A stretch of 64,000 bases of DNA, taken from positions 201,513,553 to 201,577,552 of the forward strand of contig CM048552.1 of assembly GCA_026413225.1 (NCBI GenBank). The letters run 5' to 3'. This stretch comes from Otis tarda. Its lineage: Eukaryota > Chordata > Aves > Otidiformes > Otididae. Both the position numbers and the translations under genes were made by a program. Below, one piece after another: positions 11,704 to 25,534 of this stretch. Below the pieces are notes generated by a model that was not told the DNA's origin, made no database searches, and saw only the letters and a program-made list of their open reading frames with translations. Positions within the stretch are counted from its first letter, which is position 1. Each line of letters begins with the position of its first letter.

Positions 11704-14700
11704 ATTTATAGTCACTAGCATAACGGCAGCATCCCCTATTACAAAGGGATGCTTACCAGTGAGATTTCATCTGCCTCTGCAGATTCGTGATGAGCTCACT
11801 CTGACACAAGGCACTGGTTCACTGAGAACTGATGCTGCTCCATCTGTACACATTCTCTGACACACATACTAAAATACGTAAGTCTTTTCTCCATCCTAAG
11901 TGACCTGAAATTGTTTTTCTGGAAAAAAAAGAGACAGGGAAGTGAAAAATCTAATACCAATAGACCTTAAAGTCAAGTCAAAGCCACTTTCGTTTAGAGA
12001 GTATGTAAAGAGGATATGCCATTGAATTTGCAGATCAAAACCAACTGTGGCTAATGCTCTGCTTTTGTGCAAAAACAGAAGGCAGATCAACTTAAGAGAC
12101 CTGAAATGCCACTATGACCAGATATAAGGTCTGGGCTTTTGCCAAAGGCCAAAAAAAAAGTTTTCCAGCCTAGCGTTCTAGTTCTATCCTGTCCTGGCAC
12201 AAATCTGCCTCTGGCTCCTACAAACTAATTTGAAGAAACACATATTAACCAAAGTGCTATACAGGCAAGGGGTAAGAAAGTAACACTATGGAATACTTTA
12301 ATTTCCAGTACTTCAAAATTTGCAGATGCTTTGAAGTTTAAGCTTTTAATGGCATTTCAAGTCTGTTGTTTGGTTGGTTGTCGTTTGTATGTTTTAAGTG
12401 GAAATGATAAATACCTGTTTCAGTGAAACCTACAGGTGCATTTTACTTCAGTATTTCTGAACAAGCTCTTTTAATTGTTTCAAGAGGTATAACGTTCTTA
12501 CCTCACAAAAAAAAGGAAGCAGAAAATCCTGATGTGCATTCCCTATACTCCTACTGTTATAATCGCTTTTATTCCTTTTCCTACTTGTGTAGCTCAAGCA
12601 ACTATGGTACACAGAGTCCCTGTGGCACTTTCCATAATGATATTAAACACTGTCTTGCCTTGCCCTCCCCCTCATCCAGAATTCATATAGAACTTCAAAA
12701 AATATTAACATAATCTCTAAGTGGGAGTGATAAAAATAAAGTAATGGCAATAATTTCAATCTAGGGTCACATCTTTTGCTTCATACTCCGTACGGCAACT
12801 CCAGCATTTGAAAGACCAGAAGGAAAGACACTGCACCTCTGGATCACTGGTATGATCACTAGTAACAAATCTATAAAACTGAAGTCTGTAATAAAATAAC
12901 AAGAAAATTGAAACAGTATCTTGTTTTACTCCAATTCCTGTAAATAGACTTGCCTGACTGGTCTAATGGAGTACTACTGTTTAAACACAAGACTTATATC
13001 AAGCCAACAGAGACACAGAAATCAACTGCCAGTTTCTGGTATTTTCCCATTTTATGTTCACTTCTTGTTTTAACCATTGTCTCATCTTCAAATTAAGTAT
13101 CCTCAAAAGGCAAATTATTTTAAGTTGCATTTCAAAAACAAGTCCCATTATCAGTAAACTTAAATAACAGTTAAAATCCTTTAAACGGTATTTGATACAA
13201 AAGCCAATTCTTGGAAACTTATAGCAATAAAGTTGAATGATTCCAAACTTCAAACTGGTTCTAGGAAATTTGATTTTATAGAAAAAGCAGATGTCCTTCT
13301 ACTTCACCAACTCCAGCCACTGAGAATGCATAGCTAACCTGCTTCCTACCCAGACGTTCTTTGACTATCAAGAAAACATTAACTTATCCGCATGGATTAA
13401 GAAAAACAGCAGGATCTGTGAAGAATGACCAATGGACAACGGCAGAAGCCACTAAGAGACAAAACAGTGCATAACACAAGCTCAACCTGAAGGTCCAATT
13501 ACCTTATAGAAATAATCTTCTAACCAAAAAAAGAAAAGGTGATTTGAAGCTCCTTACTACGAGGGCTTGCAAAGGCGCTCAGAAGGTAGGATACCATGTT
13601 TGTAGCAGATGCTCCGCCAGACAAGAATTCTGCTGACATAGGCCTAAGACAACCCCCACCCGATCCCCATTCCTTTGATCCCATGTCATCTTTTATGATT
13701 GCCTGTGCTTGGCATGAGAAGACCCTCCTCTCACACTTAGTTCTTCCTTAGATTTTTAAAGTTTGTGAATTCTCCTAATGCAAAACTGTTTTAAAGTCAA
13801 ACACGTAGACTTGAAGGATCAACATCTGAGTCACAACAAGACTTCACTGCTGTTCAAGTGGTGTAGCTGAAGACCTCAAGCCCACTTCAAAGATGTTAGA
13901 TCCGAGTCTTGGAACAAAGTTCTTGTCTTCAACTTGGAGCACTCAAGTTTTAGACCCAGCCTACTCCACAGCAGGGTATTCTGACAGACTCTTATCCGAT
14001 GCATTAATCTTAAAAGATTCCCCTTACCAAGTAAGTCAGTAGGTGTGTCCGCCTAAAAGAATTTCTTCAAACAGATCCTCCTCCCTCTCTTTTCTAGCCA
14101 CACTAATGGAAAATTCCCAGCACTACTTAAAAACAAAACAAACCAAAAAAAAACCCCAGAGGTATATGCACACCTACTAGAGAAAATAAAGATGAATGCA
14201 AAGCTTCCATCTGATGAGGAACATACAGAGACGTAAGGGCTATCTCCCTGGAAGCTGGGAATTCAGAAGTAATAAGGGCAAAGACTCTTCAAACCTGCTG
14301 TTTCTGAATATGGGAACAGAAGAGTATGTTTGCACATACCATTCAACAGCTTTATTGTTTTCAATGGTTCTTCAGATTGGTTAAAGTGGCAGGATCAAGG
14401 AAGAACTTAATTTCTCCTTCATTTTCAATCAACATTTGTATCACTGTAATAATCAAAAGCTTCAACAATACAAAGATTAATTCAGCTAGGATTGCTCCTG
14501 AAAGTGTTAGTAGACAAAAAACAGTGAAAACCAAGACTTTATATTAAAACACAGTGATAGAAAAGAGTACGGTGATCCTCAAGGGGAAAAAAAAAAACAA
14601 TAGGATTTTCAACCTACATTAAGCACAGAAAGGTAAACTTCTGAGTCATTCACATTCTATTTAATTTAGGGCCACAGCACATATTTGTTGAGGATCTTCA

Positions 14701-16962
14701 AATGATAAATAAATGCAAGGCTCAGTAAGTTAGCTCTGTCAAACAGATTTTTTCTTCTTTACTGGAGAGGCTTAAGGAGGTCAGAAGTGAGAAAGCAACA
14801 GGAATCCGATTTTGTATTTTCTTGGCTCAAATGACACAAACATAAACCACAATACAATGCGTACAACTTAAGATTTCAAGGAAAACTCCTTCAAGCTCAA
14901 CAGCAGCTAGCAGCTTGTCTCTATTTGCCATCACTCTAGATCAGAAGAGCCCATATGCTCTTTTTTTTTCCTTTCCTGCCCCTTTCAGTTACACTTGAGC
15001 TCTTTGACTGAAAAGGTCTGGAACAGATTAAAAGTCCGACCACAAAATAAAGAGTCTTGGCATGTACTCAAGCCTGTCTGGGATACACATATGCAGTGGG
15101 CCCAAAAAGGGAAGCTATGCAGCAAGAAACCCTTGTGCAGTCTTTTGGACATTTCTATCTTCTTTCAGTTTAACTACACAGCATTAACATTTGATGGAAT
15201 TTCAGTATCCACAAGGCAGGTAGCTTTTACCCTTACAGTTAGTTCCTGCTGCTTACAGGAGTACAAAATAGTTCTGAGAAACAAGATCCATCTCACTCAC
15301 AACCTGTCAATTACAGTCTTTTCCACACTCCCTTTTAATTCCAGCTCATCACTGGAAACTATAAAGTAATATTAAAAAAAAAAAAACAAAAACAAGAAAA
15401 AGAAAAATACACAGCCTGTAAGATTACTTAAGTAAATATAATTGACCTGCCTCTTTTAACTGCAAAAAGCAGCACTGATTTTCAAAATGCCTGCTTCCTT
15501 TTCAGCCTTATTCACATGTTAAGTAATTGTGAAGTTGCGAATTACCCACACACTCCTCTTGCAACGCGGCAAACAGGTCTGCAGCTCTGGCTGGTGTTAA
15601 AGCCAGCATGGACATTTGCCAAAGCTGACAGCCTTCAATACACACCCCACCTTTGGGCTCAAGTTGCACAGTGGTTCAACCTGTCTACAAACTGGTGAGC
15701 AGTTTATAAACAAAGTGTGACAACCTGGTGTTCTCCCATAAGAGCAAACGGATGTTTAAAGTAAGCACTCAAGCCTACAAAACAAAAACGCTGAAATTCC
15801 TAACAGCCGTTTCAGAAAAACAAAACAGAACAGTGACTGTTGAGTTTTGCAGCTCTGTGTTTATATGGCATTCATGGAGTTAATGCCTCTCCCAAAAGGG
15901 GCCCACAGTTGTTGTTAGGTCAACCCCTGTAAAGCTTCAAAGGCTTTGTATCCCCTCAGCCTGACCTACTCAGTGATCTGCACACTGTTTTCATCTAGTT
16001 GCACTGAGTCCAAAACTAAAGCCCGAAAACCACAGCGATTTTTTTTTTACCCCTACTGTTTTTTCCATGGCTCTGGAAAAATAACTGAAATCCAAAGGAT
16101 CTGAAAATAGTACAATATTGGGAAAACAAGTCAAGGGCAAATTAATACAGCTAATAAAGCTTACACTCACAGGTCATGGCTTTTTACAAAAATTCAAGTT
16201 GTATTACCGCCTTAAATACATCAGAACAATCACTTGGACAATCTAAGAAACTAGTTTGGAGTCTCTTAATATTATATACTACTGCTATTCATAGTCATCA
16301 GTGTCAGTATTTTATTGGAATGTCTGCAGTTCTGCTTTTCATACAGATCAATAACATTACAAAACATGAGGTATCAGTTCTATTTTGTTAAATTTTTACA
16401 TCTTTGCCTTGTGATCACTAATTTAAGTTACTATTTCTATTTCTAATATTACATAGTCTTTACTCCACAAAAATATTATTAAAATGGAAACAATAAAACT
16501 AATCCTTTCTCTCCATATCATTTAAAACAGAAAGTTTTATCACGATCATCACTGTGACAAGCTGGAATTATAAGCTGGTATATGTTTCAGGTGTATTTAA
16601 ACAGCATAAATTATTATTTGACAATGTCCTCTTTAGGATAGTGCAAAGGAAAGTAAATTTTTGTTTGGAAATTAAAAGATTCTTCTATGGTAAAGTTTTG
16701 CAGTTTTAAAGGGAAGAGTGAGCTTGGCTGAAACTGTCTCTGGTTTTCTGAGTGCCATCAATTTTGGGAACTGTATGGATCATATGGCAATATCCCAAAC
16801 CCTAGCATTAGAAACTTTTGTGACATACACTTCTACAGGATATATGCTAATACTTTTTACGTTTTTTTTTCAAATAATGACTTAAATAAGGTTTCTATAA
16901 TTAAAATAAAAATATATTTTAATTGTACTATTAAAATTTTTCAAAATATGCCTGCAAAATTA

Positions 16963-17208
<246 letters not shown>

Positions 17209-19081
17209 TTACATATATAACAGTACATGAAACAGAAGAGTTTCAAGCTTATGTCTAACATTTCTGGCATAGGGGCAAAGAAGTGGTGGGTGGGAAATCA
17301 AAGAACAGAAAGCACTTCTATCATTTAGATTTAGGATTTGGACTTTACTTATAACTTGTTTGCATTCTTTCATATGCTTTTGACACCCCCTTTTGCTACA
17401 GCATACAGTACAAAACCAGCAATAAGTCAAGCCTGCCAAAATGAAACCAGCATGAGCACCAGGAAAAAGAATAAGCTTAGAGGTATTCCACCTTTCATGG
17501 GTAAGTTCATCTAATGATTAAGGCCAAGCAGCAGCAACAAGGTAACACCGACAAGATCCTGAAATATTCCTCTATCTTTCACAAACAATTTAAAAAGTGA
17601 CAAAACCCATGTTCCCTTTACCTCATAGCATAGCTTCCTGTGAAAGCATTCAAGGCTTAAGCAAGCAAAAAGACAGACTTGAGGCACAGGAGGCAAAAAA
17701 GCAGCGACAACAAAAAAAGAAAACAGCAGAAGCAGACATAGAGACACAGTGCTATGAACAGCAGTGCTAGGCCCCTACAAGCAGGAAGGCACAAACAAGG
17801 AAACCTACATTCAGGAAAGGGCAAAAGGGAGGTAGGTGATGGTGTTCTGGAATCTAGAGCTGATGTCTGAGCACAGAATCTTGAGGGGTGTTTCCCTTGT
17901 GTTCCAAACAGTGGCTTTCCAGAAAATCACCCTTCATTGCTCTACATTTCATAAACCACTAATTCCTGTCTCCTCCATATGATCATGTATGTTCACCTTA
18001 TTTTGCTTACACTGAAAATTATTTTTAAATTTACATTCATTTTATCTCATCTGGCAGGTGCTTTACAAATGCATAGTTTTGAATTCTTATAGTCAAGTAG
18101 ATATGGACTTTAAAAAAATATCTAAATTAGACACAGGAAGAGCTTGCCTATTTTTCTTTAGATTGAAGTATAACCTTAAGATGATATGGCAAAAGATCCA
18201 CCACAAACGTTAAGAATGTAAAAGAAATTAGAACAAGACCTGCTGCAGGAAGCTGTCATATTTCAACCTCTTCTTCCACTCTTCCTCAGCGTAATGTAGT
18301 AATACATTAGCAAAAGCCAGCTGGCTGTTAGACTTGGACTAACAGACCGTTCTGCATAAGGCAAGACACATTAAGTACACGCAAACATCATCATTTCATA
18401 CATGAGATTCAGATACACACACAGAAATGAGTGTGTACCTGATAAATACCGTAAGTACCTACTATATCCATGTTCAAACTACATTAGGACAAAATGACAG
18501 GCAAAGAGCTAAAGTCATGCTCCCCTTGAAGAATTCATTGGCCAAAGCTGGGGCGGAGGGGAGGATAAATTTATTTGCTTAATCTCAAAAGATGTTCTTA
18601 AAAAATGTCAAAAAGAGTAAAATAATCATTCAATTGCATTCCAGTAATATCCCAAGGCATAATCAGGACAAGAATTTCTTGCTGTGATCTTTGAAGATAC
18701 CCTGCAAACTGTATTTCTAATTTAAACTCTCTCATTTTGGCCCAGAAAACCGTGCCTCTGTAGCAACCTCATTACTCCACCATTAGAGCTACAGGTTTTC
18801 AAGTGAGGAAAAACAGTGATCTAACCATTGGACATTTCCTTCTCATCCTTAACACTAACAAGCTTTAAATGCTGCATACAGGTAACAAGAGTACCTCCAC
18901 TTTTATCAGAGCCTAGTGAACAGAACAGGCAAGAAAGAGTGACAACACTGCAAAACATTCATAAATCCTAACATATTCACAGTACAACAGGACTTTGATA
19001 CAGAATTAAAAGCTCAAGTGCCAAGAACCCTGTACTTTGTTATCATACCTGAAGACCAGCCAGCTAAGCATTGAGAAGCTA

Positions 19082-19210
19082 TTTTATAAAACTGGGGCAC
19101 AGGAACACAGTGACATGTCCCACATCATCCAAGTGTAGAAGCCAATGAAGAACCAAAAATGTTCCTTGACTGCCAAGCCAACTCCCTAGCCATGTGGGCA
19201 GACCTTCACT
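19082..19210 (-). mobile_element. Ancient MIR-like SINE relic
   Basis: The plus strand reads like the reverse complement of a MIR/CORE-SINE: ATAAAACTGGGGCACAGG, then a degraded 'tgacatgtcccacatcatcc' (the gtgacttgcccaaggtcac block), and TGACTGCCAAGCCAACTCCC followed by TAGCCA. The tRNA-like head would be at the right. Identity is low and rests on the order of these blocks, compared from memory. Confidence 0.5.
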
Positions 19211-20082
19211 ACATCCTCCTCAAGAGTCCTTCTAAGCCACAGATCCCTCAGAGCTGAAACTCAGCAAAAAATTATCTTTTGAACTGCAAAGCCCCAAAAC
19301 CCAGCTGACTCTAGGAAAAACAAAACTAGCCTTGGGGTGTCAGTCCTGCTGAACACCAAGTGAAGTGCATACTGGTCCAGCATGTTCCTTTGTAGTAAAT
19401 AAGAACAAAATGCCTTTGAAGCAGGATGCCAGGAACTGATCAGTCCACCTACCTGGTGGAAGAATACTGCTTATTAGATTCAGTGATCTGATGAGTACTA
19501 GCTTACTAGAGACAAACCTGGGCAACGTTCTCTTTCCAAATAAGACGCAGAGCTGTGGACAGGATAGGAAGGGTCTGTCTGCTCACCTGGCTGTCATAGT
19601 AGCAACTCTTCCTTGTAAAGTGCCATCAATGGCTGCAGAAACAGAACTTTTCTCTCTAAAAACTTTTGGCATTAATCAAGATGTTGCTTTCTTCCTTGGC
19701 CAGTAAACTGCTCGTGTTTCTGCTGTCATCCCTACATGTTGAAATGTTAGTTCAAAAATTGATTAATACTGCTTTCTGTAATTCTTATTTGGTTGTGCGA
19801 GCAGTTGTGAAACCAGAAGACTGTCAAGTCTGATTTTGTAACTGGCTCTCTGACAAACTTTGTATTAGATGCAAGTAATGGAGGAAAAATGGAAAACCAT
19901 GGTGAAAAAGAGCAGACGCATTCTAGGAAAATTTCTGTGCAATTAAACGTCCTTCTTCCCACAAAAGGCTCAATAGGAACACAATTCCCAGCATTAAATG
20001 ACTTAAGTTATATAAGCTCTGTATTGCTGCGCTTCAGACCTTCTCACTAAAATTTCTGTAGTTACTGTAGCCTGTGTTGTAC

Positions 20083-20440
20083 AAAACCAGTCACACTGGG
20101 TCTAACCAAAAGTCCATTTTGCACAGGCACCTAGTCTGGAGTGATGGACAGATCTTACTGCTGAAAGCAGTCCGTTTAGTGACTGTCATACTCCATAAAC
20201 CTTTAAATAAAGCACTGAATACACATACAGACCCAAAAAGTATAGTTGCTATGAACAGTCACTTGATCTTCAAGTACCTTAAGTGATTTCTTGAGCCAGA
20301 TTCTTGTCTACTTACTAGGTGCCAAAGGATCTCTTTCAAGTACTTTTCCAGTCTCCCCTTGGACCTTCGTAAACATGTAGCACCAACAATATCCCTGTGG
20401 CACGGTCTCCTGCTAGTTCCGTTTGGTGCTTTCTAAGCCA
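20083..20440 (+). mobile_element. Ancient CR1/L3-type LINE tail relic
   Basis: Two blocks resemble an old amniote CR1-type repeat known from turtles and birds: CACTGGGTCTAACCAAAAGT at 20094-20113 (recalled form: actgggtcagaccaaaggt) and, at 20384-20404, CACCAACAATATCCCTGTGGC (recalled form: cacaacatcctctggcaag). They are in the expected order. The sequence between is too diverged to align by eye. An assignment by repeat-library search is needed. Confidence 0.42.
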
Positions 20441-21884
20441 ATTGAATACAATCACAACCATAAGTTTAAAATTCTATGAAATTATTTGCACAGGGAGAGA
20501 CAACCCTTCTAGGGAACTCATCATTTACTGTGGTACTTTTTAAGACAAGGTTATCAAAAATTTATTCCAGTTTCCAAATGTAAGCCATCCTTACAGAACC
20601 ACTGATAAGGCATACCTCTCTAAGTAAATATTTACATAATGCTGTACATTAACATAAACACATTTAATTTTAAAAGTCTGGGTGCACGTCTCCATTTTTG
20701 TGAGTTTTTACTTTCTCAATATACCATTGTTGCCATGAAATGCAGAGTCTTGAACACAAAGCAGAACTCACTGCTGGCAGACAGAAAGCAACAGAAAGAG
20801 TGACGAAAGAAAAAAAATTAGTACAGATTCAAACTATGCCATGAAACAAAGTAAATCTTGTAATCCTCTACAGTGTCTGATATTTAATTGTAAAATAAAT
20901 GTAAATATAGCTGCATTTTATCACAAGGTTAACACAAATTAGGTATTAAAAGAATATGCATGGACAACCTAGGAACTGGAACATCTATGTTCAACAGCAG
21001 TAATCATCTTCACTTAATACAAACGCTGATCTCCAAGAACCTTCCTGATCTTTCTCTGTGAAAGAGTAAACTTTTCACTGTGATTCCAAAGCTTTTTAAA
21101 ATGATATCATTGTCTACAGAATTTATCTGAAGTTCACCTTTACCCTGTTCAATAAGTAAAGCTCACAAAAGACACTATTAAAAAGGGACATTATTTGCAG
21201 ATGAAGAAAAAAAAACCCAAACACTACTGCCATGCAGATACTTAGAAACTTGAGTTTCACAACAAGTGCTATGTAGTGCTGATTGTATATAAAGTAGATT
21301 TTGTAGTATGACTGGTTACATAGAAGAGAAATCTGGAATTGAAGTGAGCAAGAATAACAGAAGAGTTAGAACTTGTTTTAGTTACTAGTGTATTCCTCCC
21401 CACCCTCCTGCCCCATCAAGGGGAAAAAACAAAACAAACCAAAAAAAAAAAACGAACAAAAAACAGACCAACCCTTAAGAGTTAGGAATTTGAGTGTTCA
21501 TTTTCCTACCAACCTTTCACATGGTACTAGAGCTTTACCCCTAAGAGGCAACAGAATTACTCTAGGTCTACAAACTTTCACAGAGAAGCCCAATTCAAAA
21601 CTGCAATGTAAGAGCAAAGATGAAAGAGGACAAAGACAGGTAATCTGCTCCAGCACTAATTATCTAAAGTCTGTGCACAAGCAGAACAGGCTAAGGTAAG
21701 CAGTGGTGTCAAGCATAATTCAAGAAGTATCTGAAGAATGGAAGTACACAAATACAATTATTATCCCATCTCTGTTATACCAACTGTAATCGTAAAAGAA
21801 AAAGGAATTGTTTACTTTCAAATTTTTAACTTTACCTTAGTAAGAAATGTAGGCTCCTCAGAAGAACAATGTACTATCATTACT

Positions 21885-21900
21885 CCCCCCGCCCCCCCCC
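21885..21900 (+). repeat. C-run (C6 G C9)
   Basis: The complementary, YAP1-sense strand carries runs of nine and six G separated by one C. It is a simple low-complexity site. Confidence 0.7.
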
Positions 21901-24900
21901 AACATAGTTTTTCCTGTAATACCTTTAGGGAAAAACAGTTAGAAACATGCACACACCAAAGTCAGAAAAGTCAAGACTGATTTTTATATACAGTTGCATA
22001 TTTTAGAAGTAACAGGCTTGGTTTCTTTCCATTATTGATATGAAGATGCAATTCCATTTCACAGATTAATCAACAAAATGCCATTTAAAAGAGCTGCTGT
22101 TTTTCTCTGCATATATACAGCCAAACCATTTTAGCTGATTACATGTAGCAAGCGAAGTTCAGCAAGACTGAGAAAAAAACAACTCCAAAGAATCAAAACA
22201 AGCAGGGAAAAAAAAAAAAATCCTCACTTTTCACATACTGATGCCGCCCTCCTGTAACAAATGTATGATAACACTCAAAATAGTTCATTCACAAAATCAT
22301 GTCAGGCACAGCTTAAGCTGGTTCAGATGCTTATTAACTTCCTTAAAGAAACATAACTTGCAGCAAGATACCTGGATTCTCATTCAGTCTTAGCTACCTC
22401 AAAAGGTGGGATTTCTCAAGAAAAGCAACCTAAAAATCTCAACCTCATGCTAAACTACATTTTCCCTGTTTTCACTTCAAACACACTTTTGACTTGCCTT
22501 CAAACCTTAGCACACCTTCTAGTTCTGCTTTCTTCCCACTTTCCCTGAGCCCCACTTACCCTATTTATGCAGAAAAGACAACAGGTTTATCTTCAATATG
22601 CAGACAGCAGCTTTCCAAGCTCTGTTTTCTCTCTCCCTCTTCAGTTTGTTTTCCTGTTCTTAATTCTAGCTAACAGCTAGAAGTCTAATTCTGGCTAAAT
22701 GGCTAAAGCTTCTAAGGGCTTTCAAGACAGCTCCTAAAAATCTCTTCTCTCGTGTTTTACTGCAGCAACTTTACTTGCAAGCTCCTATGGCACTCTGTAA
22801 TTAAATACACCAAAACTTGGACAGTAACTTCTGATTAAGGGCTACAATTACTGAGCGCTATACAAGGATGAAGTGTACAGAAAGGAAAACATTCTCCCTT
22901 GTGGCATTTTGGACATTTTTTTTACAAGTCAGTGACCTCCAGCTGCCACAATACTTACACTTGGTTTTTCCCCAATATCTTTCATGAAGGACTCTCAAAG
23001 CACAAGGGCATGTTTCATTGCCAGCAGTATTTCCTAACAGGAAACTTCTGTCTTAAAGGTCTCAACTTTATTTCCCAGTTCTTGTGGATGAACATCCAAA
23101 TTAGAACATTAAGTAATCTTGTATCTATGACGTTAGCACTCAGAATTAAGTTCCACTGTGCTGAAGTGGTACATAGTTACTTGATTTTTCCATTTCTCTC
23201 ATTCTTTACAGGGCCACCAAGGAAGTGTAAGTCACTATGAACTCAGTAGTAAAAACTAACAGAATCAGATACAAGAGACTTCAGTAAAAATAAACATACA
23301 GTCTTAATTTAAAAGTTAGTACATTAGATTTGCCAAATTAGGCATGAGAAGCAGACTCATATCTAATAAAAGGAGGTTCAGTATCTTTTAATTAAAATCA
23401 GACTTTTGTTAAATGCAAGTAAGTTAGGAGTAAGCAGGTGCATCCAAAGAGCCAGTTCCAAGTCATATTACCTCAACTAATTTAAGCTTAAAAAAAAAGC
23501 AACACCACAAACACGTAACACAATATACACAGAAGTTCTGACTGCTTCATGCACTTTATCAAATTCAGAGCACTGGGGAAAAAAAGCTTTAAAAGATTTT
23601 CAGTTCATGTTCAATACAGTATCATCTGTGAATTAAAAATAAACGTTCAATGAATTTGTATTCAGCAAGTGCTTTCTCAAGTTACACGATAACCCACTTA
23701 AATGTCTCAACTCTACTGCATGAGCAACAACATGCAGTCACTTGCTCAGACACCTACCTCAGTCAATTATACGTAAATTCCTGATTTTCTTTAAAAATAA
23801 TTCTCATGTACTGATTGCTAGATTCTGTTTTTGACTTTTACCTCTTACAACTAACCAGTTTATTTTTTTGCTAAGGACTCTTCCATTTCTTTTCAACTAC
23901 ATAAAATGAACTGTGCTTCACTATCAATATTTTTTCCTGTTAATTCTTGGTACAATGGAAGGTTTGAGGAGTTATCTTAAAATACAGAATTTATGTCAAT
24001 ATTCAAACAGCAAGCATCTAGTTTTAGCACAAATAAGATAAGCCAATAGGCAAGCTAGACCATGGGAATTGTCTCCTTTCTTGTATTGCTTGTTCTTCAG
24101 AAGTGTCTCTGAAAAATCATGTCATCTCTATTGCTGCAGGTTTCCTGGGATGTATTTAGAGAAAAAAAATCATCACAGATACTATATTTTCACATCAGAG
24201 CCTGAGACTTTAACTGATCTGGGCCGTGACTTCCTGAACTTGAACAGGACTCTAACTTGTTTCAGGATAATCCAAACTCCTGGCCTAAGCAGCAAACAGT
24301 TTGATTAGCTTCCCCTCTAATACTCAGTCACGAACAGCACAGTTTGGTTGCGCCTGTTAATCTTTTGGTACTATCTGCAGCACATGAATTGTAGCATGAT
24401 ACAAAGCTGTCTAAAAGGACAACAAAAAGCAGGACCAGAGAATAACCTTTGTGAAATACAGGAACAGCAGAGACACAAAATACAATCAGACTGTAAGAAA
24501 ATAAAACATGAACCTCAGCCACAGACAGAAGGCGACAAAGCACAGGGAAGAGCACAGCAGTCAAACTAGCATGGCACCAAATTTATCTGCTTGCTCTGTG
24601 CACCACCAGGACAAGTGAGCTCTGAAAACACACAGCAGATTCTACAGCAAGAATAAGCACACTTCACTGCTCTCCAGTGGCACCCATCCCCAGCCCCCAA
24701 CTATCTGAAAAACAATTCTATATTCCAGGAAAATACATACCAGACTTCCTCAGCTAGAGGAATAATCATAATGATACAGGATTTTGGAAGTGATAAGAAA
24801 ATAAGAGGAAAACCAAATGTCTCTGCTTCCAAACAAGATTTTCCAGGTGTTTGTGTTACTCATTTGGAGAAGAAGAAAAAAAAAAAAAGAAGAAGGAAAT

Positions 24901-25213
24901 GTAAACGAATGGGAGTATATCAAGCCTAGTAAGTGAGCAAGGAGAGGCAAAAGAACACTGCACAAGCACAAGCTGTGATGTAGATTGACACCAATTTAAT
25001 GGAAGTTCTGGTCTTCAAAAATTTAACAGCATTTTCAGTCAGAAGAAACTAGACAAAAATTCTGCTTTAAATTTTTGCATCATCCATTTGAAAAAATAAA
25101 AACACAAACCAAAGAACTACAGGACACTTCCCGTTGACATCATAAATATTATACAAATTTTCTTACCTCAAGTATCAGCTTCTTGCTTGATGTATCAGGC
25201 ATCAACAAATTTA

Positions 25214-25534
<321 letters not shown>

